This document shows, in pieces, positions 16,596-23,912 of a stretch of DNA of 43,480 nucleotides. Positions within the stretch are counted from its first letter, which is position 1, and each line of letters starts with the position of its first letter. The DNA comes from a virus: positions 1-43,480 of the IMG/VR virus record IMGVR_UViG_3300034175_000205. One strand, 5' to 3'. The notes under the pieces are model-generated. The model worked only from the letters and a program-made list of their open reading frames with translations. It did not search any database and was not told where the DNA came from. The translations under genes and the position numbers were made by a program.

Positions 16596-16635
16596 AGTCG
16601 CTTCCCTTTCAGCGGCCTGCTTAGCAACTACCCTT

Positions 16636-17288
16636 TCAAACTGTCGACTCCCCCTTCCCAGCCACTGCCGACCACATGCGTGCCATCGTCAGCATCGCGT
16701 CTGCGCCCATAGGACCCTTCTTCTTCGCTTTCGGCTTGGCGGTCAGGCTCTTGAGCGGCGGCATCCGCCTGGCGCGCTGGAGCGAGGCTATGTGCCAAGC
16801 CAGCCAGGCGCGATCGTCATGCGCCGCCAGCGCCCGCCGCGACTTGCCCTCGACGATCAGCGTCATCAGGCGCGGTGTCGAGCGCCAGAACCCGTCCGGG
16901 TCGAGGCCGAGCTCGACCCATATGGTCAGCGCCCGCGACCAGTCCCACCCCGCTTCGTCGGCGCGTTTCCCTCCGCGCTCGCGTCGGCGGAAGCTGCCTC
17001 GGGGAATGCCGCCTGGAACGCGCGGCCGATGACCTCTGCCGAGGCCTGCGCCCCCAGATCATGGATTAGCCGACCGGCTTCCAAATCCGACATCCCTCCG
17101 TGCTTCGCTTCGAGGCCGATGCGAAACACGGAGCGTATCATGCTCGGGCTGGACAGCTTGGTCCCGACATCAGCGACATCCACATCGAGCTCCTGCTCGA
17201 TCGTGCATAGCGCGTTGAAGTCATAGACAAGCGTCCAGTCGCTCCCGGCCACCTTGAAGCCGACCTCACCCTTGATGCCGTTCGCCAT
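16636..17288 (-). CDS. Tail assembly chaperone, -1 frameshift product (about 217 aa)
   Basis: Translation from ATG 17288 in the first frame and a -1 slip at GGGAAAC (16971-16965) joins 108 residues to 109 residues of the second frame, which is open from 16965 to the stop at 16636. The second-frame part reads RADEAGWDWSRALTIWVELGLD, then RRALAAHDDRAWLAWHIASLQR and the basic MPPLKSLTAKPKAKKKGP, a T-type extension as in lambda gpGT. Such extended chaperones link the tape measure to tail tube subunits. The second frame has no good start of its own near 16965, which supports frameshifting. Confidence 0.75.
16926..17288 (-). CDS. Tail assembly chaperone, short form (120 aa)
   Basis: ATG 17288 follows the tail tube stop by one base (TGAGATG). 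The sequence GEVGFKVAGSDWTLVYDFNALCTIEQEL and MSDLEAGRLIHDLG matches the gene-transfer-agent/HK97-type tail assembly chaperone that precedes the tape measure. Without frameshifting it ends at 16926 after the low-complexity tail KRGGTGRGR. It is needed for tail assembly but is usually absent from the virion. Confidence 0.8.
   Translation of the reverse strand: MANGIKGEVGFKVAGSDWTLVYDFNALCTIEQELDVDVADVGTKLSSPSMIRSVFRIGLEAKHGGMSDLEAGRLIHDLGAQASAEVIGRAFQAAFPEAASADASAEGNAPTKRGGTGRGR
16965..16971 (-). promoter_or_regulatory. Slippery heptamer GGGAAAC for -1 frameshift
   Basis: Read on the minus strand in the zero frame as G GGA AAC, it fits X XXY YYZ, close to the GGGAAAG of lambda G-T. It lies 36 bases before the zero-frame stop, within the overlap of the two frames. 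Confidence 0.75.
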
Positions 17289-17289
17289 C

Positions 17290-17724
17290 TCAGTCGGCCG
17301 CGCCGCGGACGATCGAACCGCTGACACGTCCGGTCACCTCCATGGTGAGTCGGTCGTTCAGCGGAGCGCTCGGCTGGAGGCCACGGATCAGGAGGTCGAA
17401 CTCCCAGGTCACACCGTTCGGCCAGGTGAAGCGAAAGCCGCGCGGCTTGCGCGTTCCCTTGGCTTCGAGAAGCAACGTCTCGGTCGCGCCGCCGGGGACA
17501 TAGTTGACCGTGAAGGTGCATTCGCCCGGATCGGTAAGGCCGCCGATGAACTCCTTCGTGCCGTCGGGCGACTGGAAATGCGTGACCTCGATCTCGTCGT
17601 CCATCTGCTGGGGCGGCGTGATCTCGAACGGCTCACCGATTTCGGCATAGGTGGTGCCGGTCGGCGTCGTCTTCATCTCGATGACGATGCCGAGACCGGT
17701 CATCGCCTGGCTGTTTCCTGCCAT
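17290..17724 (-). CDS. Major tail tube protein (144 aa)
   Basis: The pattern LGIVIEMKTTPTGTTYAEIGEPFEITPP, THFQSPDGTKEFIGGLTDPGECTFTVNYVP and the C-terminal DRLTMEVTGRVSGS is that of lambda-V/HK97-type tail tube proteins, which stack as hexameric rings. Length suits the family. It sits upstream of the chaperone and downstream of the tail completion genes, the usual siphophage order. Confidence 0.85.
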   Translation of the reverse strand: MAGNSQAMTGLGIVIEMKTTPTGTTYAEIGEPFEITPPQQMDDEIEVTHFQSPDGTKEFIGGLTDPGECTFTVNYVPGGATETLLLEAKGTRKPRGFRFTWPNGVTWEFDLLIRGLQPSAPLNDRLTMEVTGRVSGSIVRGAAD

Positions 17725-17735
17725 GGGTAGTCTCC

Positions 17736-18134
17736 TCAGGGTGCGGGGTGGTGCCAGACCATCACGTCGATGGCCGTGCGGAACGTGGTCGCGGGCTGGT
17801 CGCGGCTGCTGTCGTGCCGGACATTCAGGATGCGCGCGCTTTCGAAGCCGTCCGCATCGGCGAGCGCGCGGCCGTCGACCGCTTCGATCACCGCATCGCC
17901 GATAGCTTCTGCTAGGCCACGGCTGCTCGCCAGACAGTCGATCTGAACGCGCGCGGCGCGCACAGTGTGCGGCCCGGAAAAGGTAAGCGGTCGCGGATCG
18001 CTGATGAGGAGCAGAACAACCGCCGGAAGCGGTTCACCTTGCGGCCGCTCGTCTCGGTGGACGTGCGCGTCGACCAAGGCCTGAATGGATGGTGCTGCGC
18101 GCAGAATGTCGCGCAGCCGGGCGGTCATCGACAT
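17736..18134 (-). CDS. DUF3168 tail completion protein (132 aa)
   Basis: The sequence MTARLRDILRAAPSIQALVDAHVHRDERPQGEPLPAVVLLLI, then RVQIDCLASSRGLAEAIGDAVIEAV and the closing FRTAIDVMVWH is the DUF3168 fold (lambda gpU-like tail terminator). GGAGG lies nine bases upstream of ATG 18134, so this start is preferred over the longer frame. It caps the tail tube for joining to the head. Confidence 0.85.
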   Translation of the reverse strand: MSMTARLRDILRAAPSIQALVDAHVHRDERPQGEPLPAVVLLLISDPRPLTFSGPHTVRAARVQIDCLASSRGLAEAIGDAVIEAVDGRALADADGFESARILNVRHDSSRDQPATTFRTAIDVMVWHHPAP

Positions 18135-18138
18135 GCGT

Positions 18139-18573
18139 TCAGCCCTCCGCAGCACGCTTGATCAATCGACCCAGGCCGTCGGCGACTGAAGCGGGCATGT
18201 TGGCCACTTCCGCGTCCCAGCTCGGCCGCATGTACGGATGGGGTCGGGTCGCGTCATGTTCCCGGCCGGAGGGCTCGACGCGGGCCGGACGCCCCATCTC
18301 GACCTCGTCCGCATATTCGGCAGCCACACTCGGGCCGACATAGGCGGCGATGCCGCGCTCGGCGGGCGCGTCCAAGGCGCGATCGGAGGTAGCGATTTCG
18401 CGGCGCAGCTTGCCCGACCGGACCGGCACGATCTGCCGCGCGCCTTCGGCGACCGGCTCAAGCGCAGCCAAGAGGACGGCCATTACCTCCCGGTTGTCGT
18501 CCATCGCGCGATCGACTGCCAGCAGGCGCCGGTCCATCTCGCCAAAGCCAGAGATCTTGAAGCCGGTCCGCAT
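18139..18573 (-). CDS. HK97 gp10-like head-tail/tail completion protein (144 aa)
   Basis: The pattern ISGFGEMDRRLLAVD, VPVRSGKLRREIATSD, AAYVGPSVAAEYADEVEMG and TRPHPYMRPSWDA is characteristic of the HK97 gp10 (Phage_TAC/minor tail Z-like) family. ATG 18573 overlaps the upstream stop (TGATG); GTG 18576 is an alternative that adds one residue. It stands with DUF3168 in the neck-completion block. Confidence 0.85.
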   Translation of the reverse strand: MRTGFKISGFGEMDRRLLAVDRAMDDNREVMAVLLAALEPVAEGARQIVPVRSGKLRREIATSDRALDAPAERGIAAYVGPSVAAEYADEVEMGRPARVEPSGREHDATRPHPYMRPSWDAEVANMPASVADGLGRLIKRAAEG

Positions 18574-19199
18574 CACTCGGCTCTGGCAATGGCGGTGATC
18601 TCGACACCAATGCGCAGCCCGATCTCGGCTATCGACTGAATATCAAATACATCCCCACCATCAACCAGGCGGTCTGCCGGCCTGATCGATGCCACGGTCT
18701 CGTCCCAGAGCGCAAAAAACGCTGCCGCGCGCCACGCGGTGATCTGATTTCCTGTGGCAGCCTGACCGTCGCTTTCGCGACCGGTCTGATCAACACGAGC
18801 GGCCTGAACCGTCGCGATCTCCTGCATGGAGAGATCATGATCGCCGTAGCTGTTTGGGGCGGGCGCGGCGCGAAGGACTGAGACGACACGCTCCAGCTTC
18901 GGAACTTCACAGGTCCAGGTCAGGCCCTCGGCGTCGATTTCCGGCGGTGCCGAAACCACGAACGTCGACCCGCTGAACAGAACGGCGTCGCCGATCTGCG
19001 GGTTCGGTATCTCGCTTCGACGTATATCAATGAGCCGCCCGCTCACTTCACGGATTGGTCGAACGGTCCCGATCTCGGCGACCCGCTGTCGGCAGATTAC
19101 CCGGATCGGTGAAGCTGGCCCCGAAACCGACACGTATAGCGCGGCCAACGAACCTGGCGCATGGAATAGGGCATCAAGCGCAGCCTCGAATGGGTCCAT
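18573..19199 (-). CDS. Two-domain head completion protein (208 aa)
   Basis: The N-terminal 110 residues (MDPFEAALDALFHAPGS, RVICRQ, RRSEIPNPQIGDAVLFSG, PPEIDAEGLTWTCEV) look like a lambda FII-type head-tail attachment protein. Residues about 116-208 (QEIATVQAARVDQTGRES, VASIRPADRLVDGGDVFDIQSIAEIGLRIGVEITA) look like a separate head closure/adaptor protein. These are usually two genes, so this appears to be a fusion covering two positions in the neck. The start ATG has the ribosome site AGGAG. Confidence 0.65.
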   Translation of the reverse strand: MDPFEAALDALFHAPGSLAALYVSVSGPASPIRVICRQRVAEIGTVRPIREVSGRLIDIRRSEIPNPQIGDAVLFSGSTFVVSAPPEIDAEGLTWTCEVPKLERVVSVLRAAPAPNSYGDHDLSMQEIATVQAARVDQTGRESDGQAATGNQITAWRAAAFFALWDETVASIRPADRLVDGGDVFDIQSIAEIGLRIGVEITAIARAE

Positions 19200-19216
19200 G
19201 AAGCTGCTCCTGCAAA

Positions 19217-19280
19217 CCGGGCGGCGAGACTGTGATCACGCCGCCCGGCGAGGTTCACCGGGCAAAGGGGGAAGCCCGGT
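19217..19280 (-). other. Two adjacent hairpins between decoration and neck genes
   Basis: CCGGGCGGCG (19217-19226) pairs perfectly with CGCCGCCCGG (19239-19248), and ACCGGGC (19257-19263) with GCCCGGT (19274-19280). No long T-run follows, so attenuation or mRNA stabilisation of the abundant capsid messages is more likely than full termination. Confidence 0.5.
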
Positions 19281-19288
19281 CTACGGGG

Positions 19289-19618
19289 TCATGTCGGCGA
19301 GGCGACCAGTTTGACCGCGACGGTGGCCGCGCCCGAGGCCGCGCCGGCCTGGAAGATGCCGATGAGCTTGTTGCCCGCCGCCACGTTTGTCACGAGGCGC
19401 GCGGCGTTGTCCCAAAAGGCGCGGGTCTTGCGCGTGATCGCGACTGCCGCCTTCGGCAGTTCGAATACGCCCGCCGTGACGCCAACGACCGGGGCGCCCG
19501 GCGCAGCGTCGGTGGAGGCGACCGCGAACTCGTCGCCGTCGAGAAACCCGTTGCCGATGGCAAGCGCGTATGGGGCGATACAATCCAGGTTGACGCCCGG
19601 CTGGATGAAGTTCTTCAT
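19289..19618 (-). CDS. DUF2190 capsid decoration/stabilisation protein (109 aa)
   Basis: The sequence MKNFIQPGVNLDCIAPYALAIGNGFLDGDEFAVAS, VVGVTAGVFELPKA and the closing LIGIFQAGAASGAATVAVKL matches DUF2190, a small protein encoded after the major capsid gene in many phages that is thought to decorate or cement the shell. Its length and place after the capsid gene agree. Confidence 0.85.
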   Translation of the reverse strand: MKNFIQPGVNLDCIAPYALAIGNGFLDGDEFAVASTDAAPGAPVVGVTAGVFELPKAAVAITRKTRAFWDNAARLVTNVAAGNKLIGIFQAGAASGAATVAVKLVASPT

Positions 19619-19630
19619 CGGGTCTGCTCC

Positions 19631-19900
19631 TTATTCGGCCGGCGTCGCGCGGTGAGCGCGGATCGCGGCGATGATGTCGGTCTTCTTGGTGGCCTCGCCG
19701 AGGTCGATGCCGTCCTGTTCGGCGATCTTCTTCAGATCGGCGACCGACTTGCCGTCGAGGTCGTCGCTCTCGCCGTCGTCTACGTTCTCGGCGTCGCGCT
19801 GCTTCTTGGCCTCCCCGTCGCTGACGGGAATGGCGCCTTCGGCTGGATATCGCACCGCGCCGTTGATCACGGCCGGGCCTTTGAGCTTGATGGTTTGCAT
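19631..19900 (-). CDS. Small head protein with Rho-N/HeH-like domain (89 aa)
   Basis: The C-terminal third, SVADLKKIAEQDGIDLGEATKKTDIIAAIRAHR, is a helix-extended-loop-helix of the SAP/Rho-N/LEM-like type, usually nucleic-acid- or protein-binding. The N-terminal part holds a beta stretch (TIKLKGPAVINGAVRYPAEGAIPVS) and an acidic linker. Similar small proteins sit beside DUF2190 in phage head modules. Function unknown; head-associated by position. Confidence 0.7.
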   Translation of the reverse strand: MQTIKLKGPAVINGAVRYPAEGAIPVSDGEAKKQRDAENVDDGESDDLDGKSVADLKKIAEQDGIDLGEATKKTDIIAAIRAHRATPAE

Positions 19901-19950
19901 GTCGGGTCTCCCGGCCAGCGCGCCGCGCCGGTCCGTTGGGGTCAGGGGAA

Positions 19951-19972
19951 CGGCGGCACCGGAGCGCCGCCG
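19951..19972 (-). other. Hairpin after the capsid gene
   Basis: CGGCGGC (19951-19957) pairs with GCCGCCG (19966-19972) across an eight-base loop, ten bases after the capsid stop in the direction of transcription. No T-run follows. It may protect or attenuate the capsid mRNA. Confidence 0.4.
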
Positions 19973-19981
19973 CTATGCCGT

Positions 19982-22183
19982 TCAGGCAGGGGCGGCGCCG
20001 GGGTTGCGGTAGAAGCCGCGCCGGTCGACCACGGCCGCGCCAACGTCGAGGCGGGCCTTGTTCTCGACCCCGTCCACGTCGAACCCGACACGGGTTTCCG
20101 TGAACAGCTCCTCCTGGCCGTCGAGGTGCGCGAGCACCATCGTGTCGAACGCGTCCGGCGATGCCGACAGCAGCCACTGGTAACCGGTGATGCGCGGATC
20201 GACGATGAGCTGGAGGTTGCCCGGATAGGGGTTCACGTCCGCCGTCTTGCCCGCGGCGACCGCGGTCAGGAACGCCTGCGCGGCGACCTTCTGGAGCGGC
20301 CCGACGATCAGGAACTCGGGGCGGATGGTGAGGAACCCGCCCTCGTCGTTCTTCTGCTGGAGCATGGCCGTCTCGCCGGCCGAAACCGAGGCGACGGTGA
20401 TCGCGGTGCCGACCAAGGCCAGATTGCCCGCGGCGACGCTGAACAGCGGCTGGTTATCGCCCATCGTCGGGTTGCCGAGCAGCGTGCCGTAGACGAGATC
20501 GGACTCCAGGTCCGCCGCCTTGCGGCCGAACATCGTCGGGATGCGCCCGAACAGGTCCTTGTCATCGTTCACGATCGCCTGGCGGCTGATCGCGATCACG
20601 CGGCCATAGGTCTGCAGGCGATAGGTCAGGCCGGTGTCGGTGACCGCGCCCCGCTTGAACTCGCCCATCTCGGGGACGAGCAGCAGCGCCGGGGCATCGC
20701 CCAGGCCGACGATCTGGGTCGGCTTGAAGTCGGGCAAGGTGCCGGTCGACACGAACGGACGAAACGTCTGCGGAGCCGCGGCGAACGCCGCGCGGACGCG
20801 CCGGTTGGTGGCGTAGGACAGCGCGTTCGCGAAGTCGCTGGTCGTCATCGCGCCGAAGCGCATACCGAGCGCGGCACCCGCGATGTCGAGCCTGCCCATG
20901 CCGCGCGTGTCGACGCCGGTTCGGCCCAGGTGGAACCGCGCCAGCTCCATCAGGGTCATCCCCCGGAAGTCGCGCGCGGCGAGGAGGCGCTGGGCGGCCG
21001 GGCGCGCGGGGTCGTCGTCGAGCGCGTCGGTCGGGTTCGCGCGAAGGGACACCGCGTCGGAGAGCGCCTGGCGATAGGCGTCTTCGTCCTGACTGTGGCC
21101 GGCCGCGCGAGCGTCGATGCTCGGACGCTGCCGGGCCGCGACGAGGTGGTCCCCGATGCGCTGGTGCATGGCGGCCTCGGTCAGGGTGCCTGCCTCGCTG
21201 TCGCGGATCAGGTCGTTCGCGAAGGTCGCGCCGAGTTCCTCCGTCCGGGCGCAGAGTTCGAGGATGCGGCTGGCCGCGATCGTCGGGGAGCGCTGCGCGG
21301 CCGGCGCGGCGTCGCTGTTCGGCTCCGTACGGCTGGACCCGTCCGGCTCGACGACGACGGTCGTCTGGGACGCGGGCTGCTGGGCGGGCTGGGCCGCTCC
21401 ACGATTGGCATTCGGGTGAGCGACACCGCCGCCCGGCAGGTTCCGGTTCATATCATCTTCCTCTTCAGTTCCGTGGGCGGGGGTCCCTGTGTTCGACCGA
21501 ACCACGGCGTTCGGATCAGCGGGAACGGGGACGAGACTGGCTTCGAGCAGCTCCCAGGCGACAGCGCGCCAGGTCTCGTGTTCGTTTTCGTCGGTGGCGG
21601 TGATTTGCCACTTTGTGACACGGTAACCGATCGAGATGGCCCGCAACTCGCCGGCCGCGACGCGGGCCTCGACGGCACGACCGGCCTCGGTATCGGAGAA
21701 GTGGAGCGTGCCGATCAGCTGCTCGTTTTCGATCCGCACCCCGGAGATGCGGCCGAGCACGGCGCCGAGCTCGTACTGGTTGTGCGTGTCGAGCAGCGGG
21801 CAGATGCCGCGCTCGACACGGCCGAGGTCGATCGCCTCGGCGCTGATCTCCAGCTCTTCGGTGAAATAGTAGCGCCGCACCGGCGACCCGGCAGACAGGA
21901 TCGCCTCGACGGTGCGCGCCTCGGCATTGTAGCTGTCTGGGGTCACGGACAGCGCGCGCGTGCCGCGCCCGCCGGTCTGGGGCTGGCGCCGCTCGGCGGG
22001 ATCGCCCTGCGGGGCGGGCGCTTCGCGGGTCAGGATGCCGGCGACGGCGGAGCCGAGCAGCACGCCCGCGAGGAGGGCGGCTTTGCGTTTCGACGGCATC
22101 GGCGGGAGAGGCGCGGTGACGATCTCGCCATCCGCGCGCGGTCGATCGGCGGCGCGCTGCCGCGCCGGGTTGGGTTCGGTCAT
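19982..22183 (-). CDS. Prohead protease - major capsid protein fusion (733 aa)
   Basis: Residues about 80-225 are an S78-type prohead protease with His134 (LLDTHNQYELG) and Ser184 (RAISIGYRV), and the closing ELLEASLVPVPADPNAV. A Pro/Ala/Asn-rich linker follows, then a scaffold-like helical region (about 285-420) and the major capsid protein with an HK97 fold (about 420-733: VRAAFAAAPQTFRPFVSTGTL, RLQTYGRVIAISRQAIVNDD). This protease/capsid fusion is a known arrangement; the protease cleaves itself and the scaffold during maturation. An N-terminal hydrophobic stretch (AALLAGVLLGSAVAGIL) is unusual. AGGAG precedes ATG 22183. Confidence 0.9.
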   Translation of the reverse strand: MTEPNPARQRAADRPRADGEIVTAPLPPMPSKRKAALLAGVLLGSAVAGILTREAPAPQGDPAERRQPQTGGRGTRALSVTPDSYNAEARTVEAILSAGSPVRRYYFTEELEISAEAIDLGRVERGICPLLDTHNQYELGAVLGRISGVRIENEQLIGTLHFSDTEAGRAVEARVAAGELRAISIGYRVTKWQITATDENEHETWRAVAWELLEASLVPVPADPNAVVRSNTGTPAHGTEEEDDMNRNLPGGGVAHPNANRGAAQPAQQPASQTTVVVEPDGSSRTEPNSDAAPAAQRSPTIAASRILELCARTEELGATFANDLIRDSEAGTLTEAAMHQRIGDHLVAARQRPSIDARAAGHSQDEDAYRQALSDAVSLRANPTDALDDDPARPAAQRLLAARDFRGMTLMELARFHLGRTGVDTRGMGRLDIAGAALGMRFGAMTTSDFANALSYATNRRVRAAFAAAPQTFRPFVSTGTLPDFKPTQIVGLGDAPALLLVPEMGEFKRGAVTDTGLTYRLQTYGRVIAISRQAIVNDDKDLFGRIPTMFGRKAADLESDLVYGTLLGNPTMGDNQPLFSVAAGNLALVGTAITVASVSAGETAMLQQKNDEGGFLTIRPEFLIVGPLQKVAAQAFLTAVAAGKTADVNPYPGNLQLIVDPRITGYQWLLSASPDAFDTMVLAHLDGQEELFTETRVGFDVDGVENKARLDVGAAVVDRRGFYRNPGAAPA

Positions 22184-22197
22184 CAGCTGCTCCTGGG

Positions 22198-23700
22198 TTA
22201 GGCGTCGGCGCGCGCGCGCCGGATCATCCGCATCATCGCGCGGCCGAGCATGATCTCGGCGGCGCGGTCGTTCGGAACGGCAGCGCCGGTGTCGGTCGAG
22301 CCCTCGACGATATCACCCTTGAAGGTGAGGCTCTTGGCCTGTGACTTCGCGCGGCTTGCCGCGATCTGCTCGATCAGCTCGTCTTCGTCATAGCCGCGAC
22401 CGGCGATGAGGTTGCCGCGGCTTTCGAGCCCGGCTTCCATCTCCAGCACGTCGGCCTCCGCATCGCCCATGCGGTCGATCGACTCGATCGGGGGCGGGGT
22501 CCAGGTGATCGGCACGTTCTTCTTCGGAAACTGACCGGTCGACGAACCGAAGCCGTAGAACCAGCCCCAGATCGGATCGAGCGCGATCGGGATGAACGTC
22601 AGGTACTGGACGCGGCCGACGGTGCGATTGAACTCAAGCCGACCAGCCTTGTAGCTGGAGAAGTTCACATTCGAGAGGTCGCCGGTCATCTGCTCATAGG
22701 TCGTGCCGATGCCGGCCGCCGACGCGAGGAGCGCGATACGCGCAAGGTCAGCGATGCCGCTGCTCCGGGGCGGGTTGGAGAAGACGATCTCCTCACCGGG
22801 GTCCAGCGTCTCCACGACGCCGGGCACCAGTTCCTCGACGGGCGGGCGGTCCGAGCCGTGGTCGACCGGCATGCCGATCGACTCGTCCTCGTCCGGGTTC
22901 GCGTTCGGCTTGCGGTAGCGAAAGCCGACCAGGCACGCCGAGATGTTGGCCTTCACGACCTCCGCCTCGATCCCTTCGTCCACATCGCCTAGGCGCTTCA
23001 CGACGCTCTCGAAGATCGAGACGCCCTCGGTCTGGCCGAAAAACTCGGCATGATAGAGGTGGATCACCTCGTCGGCGGGAAAGCGGACCGTCTCGCCGGT
23101 CCACCAACGCTGACCCGGCCGGGTACGGTAGAAATGATAGGCGGTAACGCGGCCATCGCCGTCATATTCGATGCCGCTGCTGATCCCCTCGCCGATCTTG
23201 CTCACCGCGAGCATGGCTTTGTCGAACGACTGCAGGCGGATCGGAATGCCGCTCGCGCCGGCGACAAGGCGCTTGACGATGAACGTGTCGCCGTCCCGGA
23301 ACATGCATCGCGCCCACAGTTCCTGGAGACCGTAGAGGTCGAGCCGACCGTTGAAGTCGCAGACCTTGATCCATTCGGCCCAGGCCGCCTTCAGCGACTT
23401 CGACCCGCTCGGCACCCCCTTGATGCCCCAGCCGACGACGCTGTTGAGCAGCGCGTTCATCGCCTTCTTCGCGAACGGGTTTTCCGCGACCAGCTTCAGC
23501 ACGGTCTGGCGACTGACGAAGCGGCCCGGCCGGGCATCGTTTGGATTGCCGGTGTTGATGTTCCAGTCGCGATCAGATCGACGGTTCGCGCGCGTCGCCG
23601 CCCGCGGTGGCGCGGACCGCTCCAGCGCCTTTCGGGCGGCCTGACGGCGAAGGCCGGCAGTCGGGTCGACGAAGCCGACGGCGCGGTCGATCCAGTTCAC
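22198..23700 (-). CDS. Portal protein, lambda family (500 aa)
   Basis: The pattern RRSDRDWNINTGNPNDA, RQTVLKLVAENPFAKKAMNALLNSVVGWGIKG, MFRDGDTFIVKRLV and MTGDLSNVNFSSYKAGRLEFNR is the lambda B-type portal, the dodecameric ring through which DNA is packaged. GTG 23700 overlaps the gpW stop (GTGA) and is preferred to TTG 23706. Length fits the family. Confidence 0.93.
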   Translation of the reverse strand: MNWIDRAVGFVDPTAGLRRQAARKALERSAPPRAATRANRRSDRDWNINTGNPNDARPGRFVSRQTVLKLVAENPFAKKAMNALLNSVVGWGIKGVPSGSKSLKAAWAEWIKVCDFNGRLDLYGLQELWARCMFRDGDTFIVKRLVAGASGIPIRLQSFDKAMLAVSKIGEGISSGIEYDGDGRVTAYHFYRTRPGQRWWTGETVRFPADEVIHLYHAEFFGQTEGVSIFESVVKRLGDVDEGIEAEVVKANISACLVGFRYRKPNANPDEDESIGMPVDHGSDRPPVEELVPGVVETLDPGEEIVFSNPPRSSGIADLARIALLASAAGIGTTYEQMTGDLSNVNFSSYKAGRLEFNRTVGRVQYLTFIPIALDPIWGWFYGFGSSTGQFPKKNVPITWTPPPIESIDRMGDAEADVLEMEAGLESRGNLIAGRGYDEDELIEQIAASRAKSQAKSLTFKGDIVEGSTDTGAAVPNDRAAEIMLGRAMMRMIRRARADA

Positions 23701-23912
23701 CGGCAACGCGCCACGCGTAGAACGGTCATGCGGCGACGACGCTGCCCGACAGCCGCTCCGTCGGCGAGCGCGCCCTCGATCGCCTTTTCGGCCGCGAGCA
23801 GCTGGTCGAGGTTCTGATATTCGGTCGAGCGGCCATCCGCGAACGTCACGCGGCGGATGCCCGACGAGATCGCGGCCCGCACCTTGGTCAGGTCGGCTTC
23901 GGTATAGGCCAT
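23697..23912 (-). CDS. gpW-like head-tail joining protein (71 aa)
   Basis: The sequence MAYTEADLTKVRAAISSG, RRVTFADGRSTEYQNLDQLLAAEKAIEGAL is the gpW fold that caps the portal channel after packaging. ATG 23912 overlaps the terminase stop (TGATG) and the gene overlaps the portal start. Lambda has the same order: terminase A, W, B. Confidence 0.88.
   Translation of the reverse strand: MAYTEADLTKVRAAISSGIRRVTFADGRSTEYQNLDQLLAAEKAIEGALADGAAVGQRRRRMTVLRVARCR

Noticed and set aside
19232-22201. 989-residue rightward frame opposite the capsid gene
   Set aside because: Only an antisense frame produced by high GC; the capsid/protease fusion on the other strand is certain.
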